DNA of 64,000 bases from Gammaproteobacteria bacterium (GCA_012960535.1 DUBB01000035.1:30726-94725); one strand, 5' to 3'; positions 54,142-63,682 are shown, counted from the stretch's first letter. Notes: a model not told the origin generated them from the sequence alone. Numbers and translations: made by a program.

Positions 54142-54201
54142 GCTATCCCCCAGGTTGTATTACACAGACTGTGATCCTCGGTTACCTAATGGATTGGCCA
54201 G

Positions 54202-54985
54202 ATGAAGCAAGTTAAGCCCTGTCTAGTCACCATCATCGATGAAGGGCTTGGAGAGATGCATTGGCTTAATGATAAAACGACTCTGTGGGGTGCCACGAGG
54301 ACAATGATCTTGTCCTGAAAATGCGGGGTGTTGGCGAAAAGCATGCGCTGATAGAAATCAATGATGGTGATGCGTCCGTGACGGCTCTGGAGGAGAATCT
54401 CATTTTATTGGCGGTTGAGGTCATGCATGGGTCCATCCCCCTTGCTGAGGGAGCGAAGACAGAAATTGGAGTCGCATCCTTCAAGTTCAGGTTCTTTTCT
54501 GACGGCTTAGCCAAGGAGCATGAGCATGGATTTCGAAAGGGTTCTTCTTTACGTTAGGTTTTATGGGCATCGATCATTTCAAGCAGATCAACGATCGGTT
54601 TCGCCATGCATTTGGCGATTTTGTTCTGAAAGCTCTGGCGGAATTGCTTACCACTATCATAACGGGTTATGACTTGCTGGCCCGGTATGGCGGAGAGGAG
54701 TTCGTCTTCTTGGTTAGGGAAGAAAGCGAGGTGGCAGTTGGTGAGCTTGCTTACCGAATCTGCGATGAAATACGCGACCTAGTGTTCGATCACGCCGGGA
54801 TTCGAGCACAGATTACGGTCAGCATTGGCTATCACTGGTGGAATGGACTTGATCGAAATACAACGGCAGAGGATTTATTGCGATTGATCGATGATAATCT
54901 CTATGTGGCGAAAGGCAGGGGCCGCGATCAGGTTGTGCCTGATAAGCATGATTTGATTGCTAATGCCAAGAATAAGCCCTCATAA
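54202..54985 (+). pseudogene. Decayed FHA-GGDEF (diguanylate cyclase) gene
   Basis: From ATG 54202 the sequence reads PCLVTIIDEGLGEMHWLND, then must shift frame near 54285 to continue as an FHA domain (HEDNDLVLKMRGVGEKHALI, LLAVEVMHG). It stops at 54557, then another frame resumes at 54563 as a GGDEF domain: GIDHFKQINDRFRH, YGGEEF (active A-site) and AKGRGRDQV. The linker and the start of the GGDEF domain are missing. The intact ancestor would have made cyclic di-GMP under phosphothreonine-type sensing. At least two frameshifts and a deletion make it non-functional, though the C-terminal piece alone could still be translated. Confidence 0.75.
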
Positions 54986-55067
54986 AGTGCCCTTAAAGGC
55001 GTTGTCAATTCCAGCATTAGATTGTAATTTGGTGAACTCAGGCGTGACCGGTAAGTCCGGTTCCCCT

Positions 55068-55131
55068 GCTGTTAGTAAAAAAAGCTGTTAGTAAAAAAAG
55101 CTGTTAGTAAAAAAAGCTGTTAGTAAAAAAA
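55068..55131. repeat. Four tandem copies of a 16-bp unit GCTGTTAGTAAAAAAA
   Basis: Units begin at 55068, 55084, 55100 and 55116 and are identical. The last is followed by CTGCTAACA, giving an inverted repeat TGTTAG/CTAACA (55119-55124 and 55135-55140). The array ends 26 bp before the start of the membrane-protein gene and repeats an A7 tract every 16 bp, so copy-number change would move or alter the promoter or leader. Confidence 0.95.
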
Positions 55132-55157
55132 CTGCTAACAAATAAAAAGAGTATGGT

Positions 55158-56165
55158 ATGAACCTGCAACCGCAAAACGACAAACCTCGTAATCGTCTGT
55201 CCTCGCTGGCAAGACTTTCAACCTGGGTTGTCACCTTTGCCTGCTTTTATCTGGTCTATACCCGGACTCAGGCTGCGGCAGCGGTGGATGGCATGACTGT
55301 ACTGGGTTATTTGCGGTTCTTTTTTGAATCAGCCAGCTGGAGCCTCTGGCTGCTGCTGATGATTCCTTATTCGTTGTTTTTCTTCCTGGTGGATAGTCAC
55401 GCAACCTGGCGGGTGATCCGCTGGTTCAATTCATCAGCAGTTCGCTTTAGCGACATATTACCAATACGAGCAAGTGCCTACATACTGTCGTTGCTGAATG
55501 AACAGGTTGGCAAGGGCGCAATGTCACTTTACCTGCTTAGAAGGCACCAGATTCCGGGCTGGCAAGCGGTGTCCAGCATGATTTTGCTGGCTGTCGTTGA
55601 GGTGTACCAGTTGCTGCTGTTTTCAGCCCTGGGGGTTTTCCTTTATTTTGACCTGGTAGTTTCTGCGTCCAGTATGCTGCCCCTGGCCTCTATATTGCTT
55701 TGGGTTTACGGTATTGCGCTGGTTTATCTACCGTTACATCTGTCGTATTTTAGCGGCAGGCTGTTCAAGGAATCAGGTTTCAGAGATAAACCAATTTTCC
55801 ATGCTTTGCGTCAGGCGCGTTGGCTGGACTATGTGCTGATACTGCTTTGTAAGGCGCCTAACCTGCTGATGGCGATAGTTGTCTATACACTGGCTTTGCA
55901 GCTTTTTAGTGTGGATGTCCGGTTTGAACAGATGCTGGTATTTTTGCCAGTTATATTTATTGCTGCGGCCCTACCTCTACCGTTTCATGCCGGAGCGCTG
56001 CTGCTGTGGACGGTGTTGTTTCCTGAGTACCCGGAAGTGGGCGTGTTTTCATTAGTGATGCATACTTTTTTTGTGACTTTTAATGCCTGCATTGGCCTGG
56101 TGTTTTTACCCGTCGCTAATCGAGAGTTGTTTCTGGACGGATTATCTTCTACTGAGCCAAAGTAA
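55158..56165 (+). CDS. Membrane protein, lysylphosphatidylglycerol synthase TM-like
   Basis: The product has 335 residues with about seven to eight hydrophobic spans (about 24-40, 58-76, 100-112, 137-165, 172-195, 225-250, 260-290 and 300-320). The middle LNEQVGKGAMSLYLLRRHQIP resembles the conserved ...G..P.R..LL.. segment of the LPG-synthase transmembrane/UPF0104 family, often involved in lipid flipping. Assignment is moderate. It sits 26 bp behind the 16-bp tandem repeat and overlaps the opposing CDP-alcohol phosphatidyltransferase by 24 bp; both are membrane-lipid type genes. Confidence 0.65.
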   Translation: MNLQPQNDKPRNRLSSLARLSTWVVTFACFYLVYTRTQAAAAVDGMTVLGYLRFFFESASWSLWLLLMIPYSLFFFLVDSHATWRVIRWFNSSAVRFSDILPIRASAYILSLLNEQVGKGAMSLYLLRRHQIPGWQAVSSMILLAVVEVYQLLLFSALGVFLYFDLVVSASSMLPLASILLWVYGIALVYLPLHLSYFSGRLFKESGFRDKPIFHALRQARWLDYVLILLCKAPNLLMAIVVYTLALQLFSVDVRFEQMLVFLPVIFIAAALPLPFHAGALLLWTVLFPEYPEVGVFSLVMHTFFVTFNACIGLVFLPVANRELFLDGLSSTEPK

Positions 56166-56663
56166 AGCGGCACGTTCCGTCATTGAGATAAGGGTTGTCA
56201 GCACCAGTCCCCAGCCCAAATAATAAATGGTTGGTGCTGAGAACACCTGCCAGTTGATACTAGTCTGTATTAACGAAATGGCCGATAAAATATAGTAACC
56301 AAATCCATTGTATCTACCTAAACGGTTTGTTCTGAGCGTTTTGCCCTGTAGCGCATTTGAATCCAGGACATATTGTAGAAAAGCGCTGATCAGCAAAATC
56401 GGTAGTATCCAGGGTATAACTTTAAGGTAACTGAGCGTGCCCAAAATGGTCCCAACCAGGAAAGCATCGGCTGAATGATCGAGCAGTCCGCCGATGGCCG
56501 AGACACTGGAGAGTTTTCTGGCAAGCCAACCATCTAGGACGTCTGTAATAATGGCCAGCAGGAATAGTGAAGTTGCCACTAGCCAGGTGTTGGTTAGAAT
56601 AGCTATACAGATACAAGGTGCCAGTAGGTATCTGGAAGCACTTAACCAATTGGGTATAGTCAC
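56142..56663 (-). CDS. CDP-alcohol phosphatidyltransferase
   Basis: The product has 173 residues with about six helices. The family signature D-x2-D-G-x2-A-R-x8-G-x3-D-x3-D is perfect: D41, D44, G45, A48, R49, G58, D62, D66 (DVLDGWLARK and GGLLDHSADAF). It transfers a phosphatidyl or similar group from a CDP-lipid to an alcohol in the inner membrane, as PgsA does. This copy lacks the surrounding genes of housekeeping pgsA, so the acceptor is unknown. It overlaps the tail of the LPG-synthase-like gene by 24 bp. Confidence 0.93.
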   Translation of the reverse strand: MTIPNWLSASRYLLAPCICIAILTNTWLVATSLFLLAIITDVLDGWLARKLSSVSAIGGLLDHSADAFLVGTILGTLSYLKVIPWILPILLISAFLQYVLDSNALQGKTLRTNRLGRYNGFGYYILSAISLIQTSINWQVFSAPTIYYLGWGLVLTTLISMTERAALLWLSRR

Positions 56664-56737
56664 TTTGACGCCGTGTTTGGTGGAATTGAAAGTATTTTAG
56701 AGAGCTATAGGAGTGAAAGCCATATGAGGAATCAGAT

Positions 56738-57190
56738 ATGAACAAGAGATTTAGCCTACTGCTCGTGCTCGTTTTACCCTTTCTATGGGGTATTGGGCCC
56801 TGGGACAGACTGCCCGGTGGTGTACTAAATGGCACAGCGGTTTCTGTTGCCGTTGAGGACTGGTCATTTGTTTCCCAAGCCCGGCATTGCGAAGTGGAAA
56901 CAAGGCCTGAATACCCGCATTCAGTTACGGTTAACTGCTGGCATGTACAAGGTCAGTTGTATATAGGCTGTATGAATTGTGACGGTAAAGTCTGGTCCAA
57001 TTATTTGTCCCAGGGGAAAGCTGTTCGGGTGCGAATTGGCCAGCGCATCTTCCCGGTCAGCATGGAGCGGGTAATCGATGATGAAGAAATGGCGCGATCC
57101 TGGCAGGCCAGGTGGAAGAAAACAGGCAGAGCAGGGCCAGTACCTGAATGGCCTGGACACTACTGGCTTTATCGTGTGAGTTCCAGGTGA
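56738..57190 (+). CDS. Exported conserved protein, unknown function
   Basis: The product has 150 residues beginning with a signal peptide (FSLLLVLVLPFLWGIGPW). The body (DWSFVSQARHCEVETRPEYP, VNCWHVQGQLYIGCMNCDG, AVRVRIGQRIFPVSMERVI) resembles a flavin split-barrel fold such as F420H2-dependent reductases, with Cys in a C-x2-C pair (CMNC), but I cannot assign it. Its stop overlaps the next gene's GTG start by 4 nt (GTGA), so the two are translated together. Start ATG 56738. Confidence 0.6.
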   Translation: MNKRFSLLLVLVLPFLWGIGPWDRLPGGVLNGTAVSVAVEDWSFVSQARHCEVETRPEYPHSVTVNCWHVQGQLYIGCMNCDGKVWSNYLSQGKAVRVRIGQRIFPVSMERVIDDEEMARSWQARWKKTGRAGPVPEWPGHYWLYRVSSR

Positions 57191-58083
57191 AATTACTGGT
57201 CACGGGCGCGAATGGGAGTTTAGGGCGGCGGTTTGTCGATGAGCTTGGAGGCGAGCACGAGATTACAACTGTAGTGCGCTCAGAGGATGCCGCCAGGCGT
57301 TTGCAGGGCCTGCCAGTAAAGTGTGTGGTACTCGACCTTGACGACCATGATGCGCTTGTCGAAGTGGCATCTGAGTGCGAATTGGTCGTTAATTTTATTG
57401 GTATCATTCGCGCGTCGGCAGACAATAGCTATTATCAGGCCCATGAAATGACTGCGCAGGCCATTGTCCGCGCAGCTGAAGCGGTGGCAATGAAAGGTAT
57501 GATTTCGTTGAGTATCACCGGTGCTGATTCAGAAAGCAGCAACAGTTGTTTACGCTCCCGAAGTGAAGCGGACCAGATATTTTTGCAATCCAGTGTGCCT
57601 GCAACCCTGATAAGGCTGCCGATGGTCCTGGGAGAACGAGATGCAGCCAGCCAGGCATTGTTGAAGAAAGCCGTATCAGCGATCCATTTCAGCTTCAGAG
57701 CCGGCAGTTTAGAGCAACCTATTTATGCCGGGGATGTGATTACGGCGCTCGACCGTTTGTTAAATCAGCCCATTCAACCCAGAGTGCTGGATTTGGGCGG
57801 GCCTGAGTGTTTGCCACGGCATCAACTGATAAGGCTGGCTGGATCATACCTGGAAGTAAAGCCGATCATTCAGACCTTGCCACTGTTCTTAGGGTTGTTA
57901 GCTGCTGGCTTGCTGCAGCACTTGATGTCTTCACCGCCGGTAACCAGAACTATGCTGGAATTGCTTGATCAGGATGATGTCATTGATAACAGCGATGCCT
58001 TGCATTATCTGAATATCGAGTTGACACCGCTGGCCGATATGTTGGCCTATCTGGCCGAAGATTTCCGGCAGCTGCAGTATTAA
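57187..58083 (+). CDS. NAD(P)-binding SDR (atypical, NmrA/epimerase-like)
   Basis: The product is 298 residues from GTG 57187, which overlaps the preceding stop; an ATG at 57148 would extend into the exported-protein gene. The Rossmann turn is VTGANGSLGRRF, followed by LVVNFIGIIRAS, SITGADSES and DLGGPECLPRHQLIRLAG. It lacks the classical YxxxK, as in NmrA-like and complex-I-assembly SDRs. Two C-terminal hydrophobic segments (LPLFLGLLAAGLLQHL) suggest membrane contact. A role with its exported neighbour is inference. Confidence 0.85.
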   Translation: MKLLVTGANGSLGRRFVDELGGEHEITTVVRSEDAARRLQGLPVKCVVLDLDDHDALVEVASECELVVNFIGIIRASADNSYYQAHEMTAQAIVRAAEAVAMKGMISLSITGADSESSNSCLRSRSEADQIFLQSSVPATLIRLPMVLGERDAASQALLKKAVSAIHFSFRAGSLEQPIYAGDVITALDRLLNQPIQPRVLDLGGPECLPRHQLIRLAGSYLEVKPIIQTLPLFLGLLAAGLLQHLMSSPPVTRTMLELLDQDDVIDNSDALHYLNIELTPLADMLAYLAEDFRQLQY

Positions 58084-58171
58084 TGAATTCATGCTAGGTG
58101 AATATGGCAGCCGATCAATGATTAATGGCGTGCCTATGGCTGCGCTATTGAGCTCGTTGCCCGGACCTACG

Positions 58172-59371
58172 CTAACGATGTAGATCCCAAAGGGAAGACT
58201 TCCAATAAACCAATACGACTACGGTAAACATCAGCAAGGCTGCGATAGCCAGCGCTGATGAAGCTCCAAACCAGGAAACCAGGTAACCACAGAAAAGGGC
58301 GCCTATAGGGCCTGAGCCCATAAATGAAAAGCCGTAGAAAGCCATCATTCTGCCACGTTGATCTTCAGGTGATTGCTCCTGCATGATGGTTCTGGACATA
58401 GTCATGGCCAGGCCTCCACAGAGCCCCCAGCAGAATAGACTGGCGACCAATATCGAGAAACCGAAGTTCAATGACGCGCTGGCAAGGACCAGGGCGCCGA
58501 TACCCTGGGAAAGTATGAGTGCTCGACCTTGTAACCTGATGTCTCCCAATCTCAGCAGTAATGTGATTGTCACCAGAAGCCCTAAGGAGTTTACCGTGTT
58601 GATCCAGGATAATTCCATGGATGAGCCGTTATAAACTTCACGGATCAGAAGTGGCAAGGTGACTATAAACGAGCCCATAAACAGGATACCCATCGCGCAA
58701 TTTTGCAGTACCACAGTCCGCATGGGCGGAGACTTACGCACACTTTTATAGCCATCGACCAAGGACTCAAGCAGATGGGAGATTAAATGAGGTCGGGTTC
58801 TGGGCGGTGTCTGTTGAGGAATGTCTAGAAAGTAATAGGCAAGAGCACCAATACCCAGAACAAAACTTTGGAAGGAAAGCATAAGCATGGCGCCGACCGT
58901 GTCGGCAAGTGATGAAATCAGAAATCCAATCGTCTGGATACCAAACTGTATCATACTGGCCTGGATCACCCTCCGCTGGATTTTACCATCTGCGACCAAG
59001 GTCAGTAGGCCATCCCGTGCCGGTGTAACGATCGCCTGGGCACATCCCATGGCAACGGCGAAAAAGAGGAAGACGGTATAGGTCAGCTCAGTGAGCGCCA
59101 GTGTCAAAGCGAGCCCAGCAGCGGTGAGTGCTGCGAAAGATTGACCTAACAATGCGAGTCTTCGTCCACCGAAATGATCGGCTAAACTACCGCCTATCAG
59201 TATCAGGAAGGTGCCCGGTAGTAGGTAGGCCATTTGGGCGATACCCACTTTATCGGGTGTTTCATTGAGGATGATAGTGACCAGCCAGGCAAAAACCACA
59301 CCTTGAACTCCATAGGCCAGGTACCAGCTGCCACTCGCCACAAAATAGTAATGTAATGGTTTCATTTTCAC
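58172..59371 (-). CDS. MFS transporter
   Basis: The product has 399 residues and about 12 helices. The loop 2-3 motif GGSLADHFGGRRLALLG is a clear MFS signature. The class looks like enterobactin/drug-type exporters (TFLILIGGSLADHF, LVLLFMG-like helices). Substrate unknown. It and the next MFS gene lie on the minus strand 57 bp apart and could be one transcript. Confidence 0.88.
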   Translation of the reverse strand: MKMKPLHYYFVASGSWYLAYGVQGVVFAWLVTIILNETPDKVGIAQMAYLLPGTFLILIGGSLADHFGGRRLALLGQSFAALTAAGLALTLALTELTYTVFLFFAVAMGCAQAIVTPARDGLLTLVADGKIQRRVIQASMIQFGIQTIGFLISSLADTVGAMLMLSFQSFVLGIGALAYYFLDIPQQTPPRTRPHLISHLLESLVDGYKSVRKSPPMRTVVLQNCAMGILFMGSFIVTLPLLIREVYNGSSMELSWINTVNSLGLLVTITLLLRLGDIRLQGRALILSQGIGALVLASASLNFGFSILVASLFCWGLCGGLAMTMSRTIMQEQSPEDQRGRMMAFYGFSFMGSGPIGALFCGYLVSWFGASSALAIAALLMFTVVVLVYWKSSLWDLHR

Positions 59372-59428
59372 TTCAGAGCTTTGTTGCTATAGAGTTTGCT
59401 ACTCAGAAAACTATAGGTTTGCTTCATT

Positions 59429-60664
59429 TTACTTTGAGACTTGCTCGAGCGTTTCCTTCACGAACAAGGTCATAACACATAAACCGGATAGACCCAATAG
59501 GGCAGATACTACAAATGCACCGGTCAGCGTGGTGGCTGTGGTAATGAGTCCGATTAACATGGGACCTGAAAATGACCCAGTGTCACTGATCAGTCGCCAG
59601 ACGCCAAGAAAAGGGGCCCGTTCACCCTGCGGGGCTAGATCAGTGCCTAATGTCATATTGAGACCGCTACCAAGTCCGTTGCCCAAGCCAGCAAGCATGG
59701 CAATGAGAGTGAGCTGCGCTGCGTTGTGGCTGAGTGGGATCAGTAATAACGAAGCACTGAGCAGCAGCAGACAGGGTACGGCCGCATATTTACGGCCAAA
59801 TCGATCCATGATCAACCCGGCAAACGGAAACATGCAGGTATCAATGAGTGCTGCAGTTCCAACCACCAGGCCGATTGTGCTGGGATCCAGTGCGATATGA
59901 ACGGCCCACAGTGGAATCAGTAATTGGCGGGCAGAACGGACTACGGTCAGTAACAGTACGGCCAGGCCCGCGGTCATATAAATAGACCTGTGCCGGTGGA
60001 GCAGAGATTTCAGTCCAGCAAGGCCTACCTTTATGGGATGGTTGTGCGTTATTGAGTTGATCACTGGCTTCTTTGGAACGTAGGCCCTGATGGTGAACCC
60101 GATCAGTACAAGTGTGATACTTGAGATAATGGCAATCATCATGAAAACAGCACTGTAGCCATAGGTCAGGGCAATAAACCCCGTACTGACAGGGCCCAAC
60201 AGGCCAGCCACTCTCTGTAAGCCACCCATGGTCGATAGCGCTTTACCTCGGTGGTCAGTGGGTACGCTATCGCCCACCAACGTGAGTCTGGCGAGTAACC
60301 AGAGTGCCATGGCACAGCCGGCAATAAAGCTCAGTAGGCCCAGATGCAGTGAGGTACTGATGTGCATGCCAGTTAAACCTGCTGTGCTCATCATGGCCAG
60401 ACCCAATAACATGGCGGATTTGTTACCAAATCTTGCTGTTATATAGCCGGCAGGGAGATCTGCCACCATGTTACCGAGGCCCCGCAGGGAAAAAATAAAT
60501 GCCGTTATAGCTGGGCTGGCTCCGAGTTCCAGCGCATAGAGGGGAATAACCAGGAGCAAAGATCCCTGGCAGTATGACATCAGCGAGGAGGGCAGATACA
60601 CCGAAAATAGAAGCGAGCGATGCAACTGCCAGATGCTAGAAGTATTAATTTCTGGGTTGGTCAC
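59429..60664 (-). CDS. MFS transporter
   Basis: The product has 411 residues and about 12 helices. Loop 2-3 is DLPAGYITARFGNKSAML and the second half has LIMDRFGRKYAAVP, the two MFS signatures. GGLQRVAGLLGPVSTGFIAL occupies helix 5 with the antiporter-type G-P. It is oriented with the downstream MFS gene; two adjacent exporters could act on related compounds. Substrate unknown. Confidence 0.88.
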   Translation of the reverse strand: MTNPEINTSSIWQLHRSLLFSVYLPSSLMSYCQGSLLLVIPLYALELGASPAITAFIFSLRGLGNMVADLPAGYITARFGNKSAMLLGLAMMSTAGLTGMHISTSLHLGLLSFIAGCAMALWLLARLTLVGDSVPTDHRGKALSTMGGLQRVAGLLGPVSTGFIALTYGYSAVFMMIAIISSITLVLIGFTIRAYVPKKPVINSITHNHPIKVGLAGLKSLLHRHRSIYMTAGLAVLLLTVVRSARQLLIPLWAVHIALDPSTIGLVVGTAALIDTCMFPFAGLIMDRFGRKYAAVPCLLLLSASLLLIPLSHNAAQLTLIAMLAGLGNGLGSGLNMTLGTDLAPQGERAPFLGVWRLISDTGSFSGPMLIGLITTATTLTGAFVVSALLGLSGLCVMTLFVKETLEQVSK

Positions 60665-60731
60665 TGTAGGGTAGTATCGGTAATACTCTCGTTATAGCCT
60701 TGTCCGGGGGAGTGATCAGGTCTGTCTCGGT

Positions 60732-60944
60732 CTATGCTGCTTGTTTGTTTTGGCCGGCATCGTGGGGCAGGTTTTTGACAGTCTGATTGGGGCAGGCAGG
60801 TTCAATATCAACCGTTAAAGGCACGACATTTTTTAGTGACGATTTGTCTTTAATAAAATCCGCGAGTAAATGAACGGCGTGGGGATCAATTCTGCTAGAA
60901 CGATAGGAACTGAAGTGAAATGCTAGGGAGAGTAATTTCAGCAC
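60732..60944 (-). CDS. Possible short hypothetical protein
   Basis: A frame of 70 codons from GTG 60944 on the minus strand, in line with the MFS genes. Composition is not wholly random (DPHAVHLLADFIKDKSSLKNV) but there is no ribosome site beyond a weak GAGAC and no recognised family. It may be the remnant of a longer gene or a chance frame. Confidence 0.28.
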   Translation of the reverse strand: MLKLLSLAFHFSSYRSSRIDPHAVHLLADFIKDKSSLKNVVPLTVDIEPACPNQTVKNLPHDAGQNKQAA

Positions 60945-61173
60945 GGTCTGGGTCTCTTTTAAAAGAGCGCTAGTTTACGCGGATTATTATAAAAGGCGTT
61001 AACTTTTTTTGCCTGTTGTAATAATTATAGAAAGCCTATCGCTCATCAGACTCGCGGGAGAGAAATACTCATAGACCTGTGCCCGTTATTTTCGGTGCAA
61101 ATGACGACGATGGGCATCGCTTCCGAGCTAATTGATTTCTTACTGCTGACACCAGGATTAATTGGAGCGATAG
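60945..61173. other. 229-bp intergenic region, no gene seen
   Basis: It lies between the possible short frame and the broken kinase. No clear promoter, repeat or RNA is visible. Confidence 0.35.
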
Positions 61174-62511
61174 TTATTTGAAAGGCAGTTGAACTGTGAA
61201 AGTGGTTCCTTCTCCCGGGTTGCTTTCAACCCAGATGTCTCCACCCACAGGTGACATACACGTTTGGTGATCGCTAAACCCAGGCCCGCGCCAGAATAGC
61301 GGCCGGTATCTGAGTCATCTACTTGAACAAAAGGGTCAAAAATAGTTTTTAACCGATTGTTTTCTATGTCTATAGCGTGGTCTTTAATGGATTATATCCA
61401 GGTATGACTGAGTTGCCAGGAACCAAGGTCCAGGGTTAAATATACATTCCCGTGGTCGGAAAATTTGAAAGCATTGGTTAGTAGTGACACCAAAATCTTC
61501 TTGAATTGTGCTTCGTCTATGGTGATGAATTCCGGTAACATCGGCTTAATATCGAATACAATCGGTTCACGGTCCAGAGCAGCACTCTGATTGGCAAAAT
61601 CACATACTTCTGTAATCAGATTTTGCAGATGCATCTCTTTTTTATCTAGCAGTACCTCATGGGCATCCAATTTGGTCAGGTCTAGAATTTGATTGATCAG
61701 ATGCAATAAGCTAAAACCTGCATTCTTAAGGATATCGACCTGCTGGTGCTGTAATTCGTTCAGGCTTTCACAACACTCAATAAATCAGCCATACCTAGGA
61801 TGGAGTTCATGAGAGTTCTGATTTCGTGGCTCATGGTTGACAGGAATTCAGATTTTGCTCTGTTAGCCGCCTGTTCTGCATTTCGAGAAGAAAGTAGTTC
61901 TGCAGTTTTTCCGATCAGTTTACCCTGCGATATTTCCAGCTGCCTTACTGTATTATGAAGTACCTCAGTTTTTATTGCATCGGTGATTTTTGCCGAGGCT
62001 ATATTCGCAATGGTTGTGAGAATCTGAGCGTGGTCAGATGTATAAAAATCCAGTTGGCTGTGTTCTGGCTCAATGACGCCAATACAGCGATTTTCATATA
62101 AGATTGATATCGCTATTTTCGGCAAACGAGAATCATCATCCATGATATAACGTTTGTCTTGCCTGGTGTCGGTAACAATCTCTGTACGCTTATTGTAAGC
62201 GACAGAGCCAACAATACCTTCGGCCATTGAAATTACGATGGGATCTTTGACTAATTTTCCAGCTGGATTCTTAGGACCATAGGCTGCTTTCTGGCTTAGG
62301 TGATATCGTTTTCTGCCACCAGATAGATAACACAATCCTCGAATTCAAGGTCTGCCATGATAATGTGAGCGATTAACCAGAAGATATCATCCAGGGTTGA
62401 TTCTCCCAACAGGGAGATGGCAAAACGATCGATCAGGTTTAAGTAAGAATCGGCTTTGATAGTGGTAGAGTACAGAGCCTGCTTATTCTTAGTTTTGACC
62501 GTGTACACCAT
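61174..62511 (-). pseudogene. Decayed GAF-histidine kinase gene
   Basis: Read on the minus strand from ATG 62511, a GAF-like sensor segment (DRFAISLLGESTLDDIFW, VIYLVAEND) shifts frame near 62300 into the rest of the GAF domain (SMAEGIVGSVAYNKRTEIVT, NRCIGVIEPEH). A coiled coil and HisKA box SHEIRTLMNSILG follow, a frameshift near 61770, then the ATPase (LVSLLTNAFKFSDHGNVYL), an in-frame stop near 61392, the G-box DSDTGRYSGAGLGLAI, and a last frameshift before WVESNPGEGTTFTVQLPFK. It ended at 61174. Three frameshifts and one stop make it non-functional. Confidence 0.85.
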
Positions 62512-62533
62512 GATAATTGATTCTCATTACCTT

Positions 62534-62591
62534 GGAGCCGCTGTCTATACAGTATAACCAGTGGAGCTGCTGTCTATACAGTATAACCAGT
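62534..62591. repeat. Two tandem copies of a 29-bp unit
   Basis: Units 62534-62562 and 62563-62591 differ at one base (GGAGCCGCTG against GGAGCTGCTG); each contains CTGTCTATACAGTATAACC. The repeat lies between the LLM gene end and the broken kinase start. The CTGTCTATACAG core is a small palindrome. Confidence 0.95.
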
Positions 62592-62610
62592 AAGGACTGC
62601 ATCGGCTGGA

Positions 62611-63660
62611 TCAGGTTTTTTCTAGAATATTTTTTAGTGCGTCACAGTTTTTGATACGCTCCTGGGAGGTTGTTCCGAGGAATCCGACATTGAGTGAAGT
62701 CACGCCGTGCTCCTTAAGTGACAAAAGTTGATCTCGAACAAATTCTTCTGTACCGATTAGTGATGTCGCATCCAGGTAAGACTGAGGCACAGCCGCCTCA
62801 GCTTCTGATTTTCTTCCTTCCAGATAAAGATTTTGGATGGTTTCGGCTTCCTTTTCGTAACCATATTTTCTGAATACCTGATTATAGAAATTCTTATCCT
62901 TTGCGCCCATGCCACCGATGTAAAGGGCAATCCCCGGTCGCGACATATCTCTGTATTGTTCTAGATTTTTACCAATGGCGACGCCGCCCCCGGCATAAAT
63001 ATCAAGAGGGGGTCTACCAGGATCTCTGCGAGCAGTGCCTGCGCGCAGGGCTTCTCCCCAGACTTTATCGGCACCCTCAGCCATAAAAAAAGCAGGTAAC
63101 CAGGCATCAGCGATTTCCGCTGTCATGGCGACGCTTTTTGTACCGAGCGTTGCCAGGGCAATTGGAATTTCTTCTCTATAAGGATGGTTGATGATTTTCA
63201 GGGGTTTACCCAGGCCCGTGCCCTGGTCTTTTGGAAGTGGTATCTGATACTTTTTACCCTGAAAATTCAACTTATCTTCTCTCAGCCAGACTTGCCTGCA
63301 AACTTCGACAATTTCACGAATCCGGGTCAAGGGTGCATCGTAGACAATGCCGTGAAAGCCTTCTATGACCTGGGGTCCGGAAGCACCTAGTCCCAGCATG
63401 AATCGGCCGCTGGAAAGCTCATCAAGGCCGGCGGCAGTCATGGCCATCAGCGTCGGTGTGCGGCTATAGATATTGAGGATTCCACTGGCAATGGTCAGCC
63501 TGTCTGTTTTAGCGGCCAGATAACCCATGGCACTGACAGCATCAAAAGAGTAGGCCTCTGGAACCCAGACGACATCAAGGCCGGCTTTTTCCAGTTCGAT
63601 TATTTCTTTGCTGGCGCCACCAAAGCCGTGGGCGTAACTCATTAATGTGGATATTTTCAT
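62611..63660 (-). CDS. LLM-class (luciferase-like) flavin/F420-dependent oxidoreductase
   Basis: The product has 349 residues. Typical segments are GGASKEIIELEKAGLDVVWVPEA, AAKTDRLTIASGILNIYSRT, LSSGRFMLGLGASGPQVIEG and AVAMTAEIADAWLPAFFM-like. It belongs to the F420/FMN bacterial luciferase superfamily, mycobacterial-type. Substrate unknown; it is the third LLM enzyme in the window. Downstream of the MATE gene on the same strand, separated by 22 bp, so possibly cotranscribed. Confidence 0.9.
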   Translation of the reverse strand: MKISTLMSYAHGFGGASKEIIELEKAGLDVVWVPEAYSFDAVSAMGYLAAKTDRLTIASGILNIYSRTPTLMAMTAAGLDELSSGRFMLGLGASGPQVIEGFHGIVYDAPLTRIREIVEVCRQVWLREDKLNFQGKKYQIPLPKDQGTGLGKPLKIINHPYREEIPIALATLGTKSVAMTAEIADAWLPAFFMAEGADKVWGEALRAGTARRDPGRPPLDIYAGGGVAIGKNLEQYRDMSRPGIALYIGGMGAKDKNFYNQVFRKYGYEKEAETIQNLYLEGRKSEAEAAVPQSYLDATSLIGTEEFVRDQLLSLKEHGVTSLNVGFLGTTSQERIKNCDALKNILEKT

Positions 63661-63682
63661 GCTGTTAAATCCCTTGTGGTTA

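Noticed and set aside
62541..62552. CTGTCTATACAG as a LexA box
   Set aside because: The spacer between CTGT and ACAG is 4 bp, not the 8 bp of the LexA consensus.
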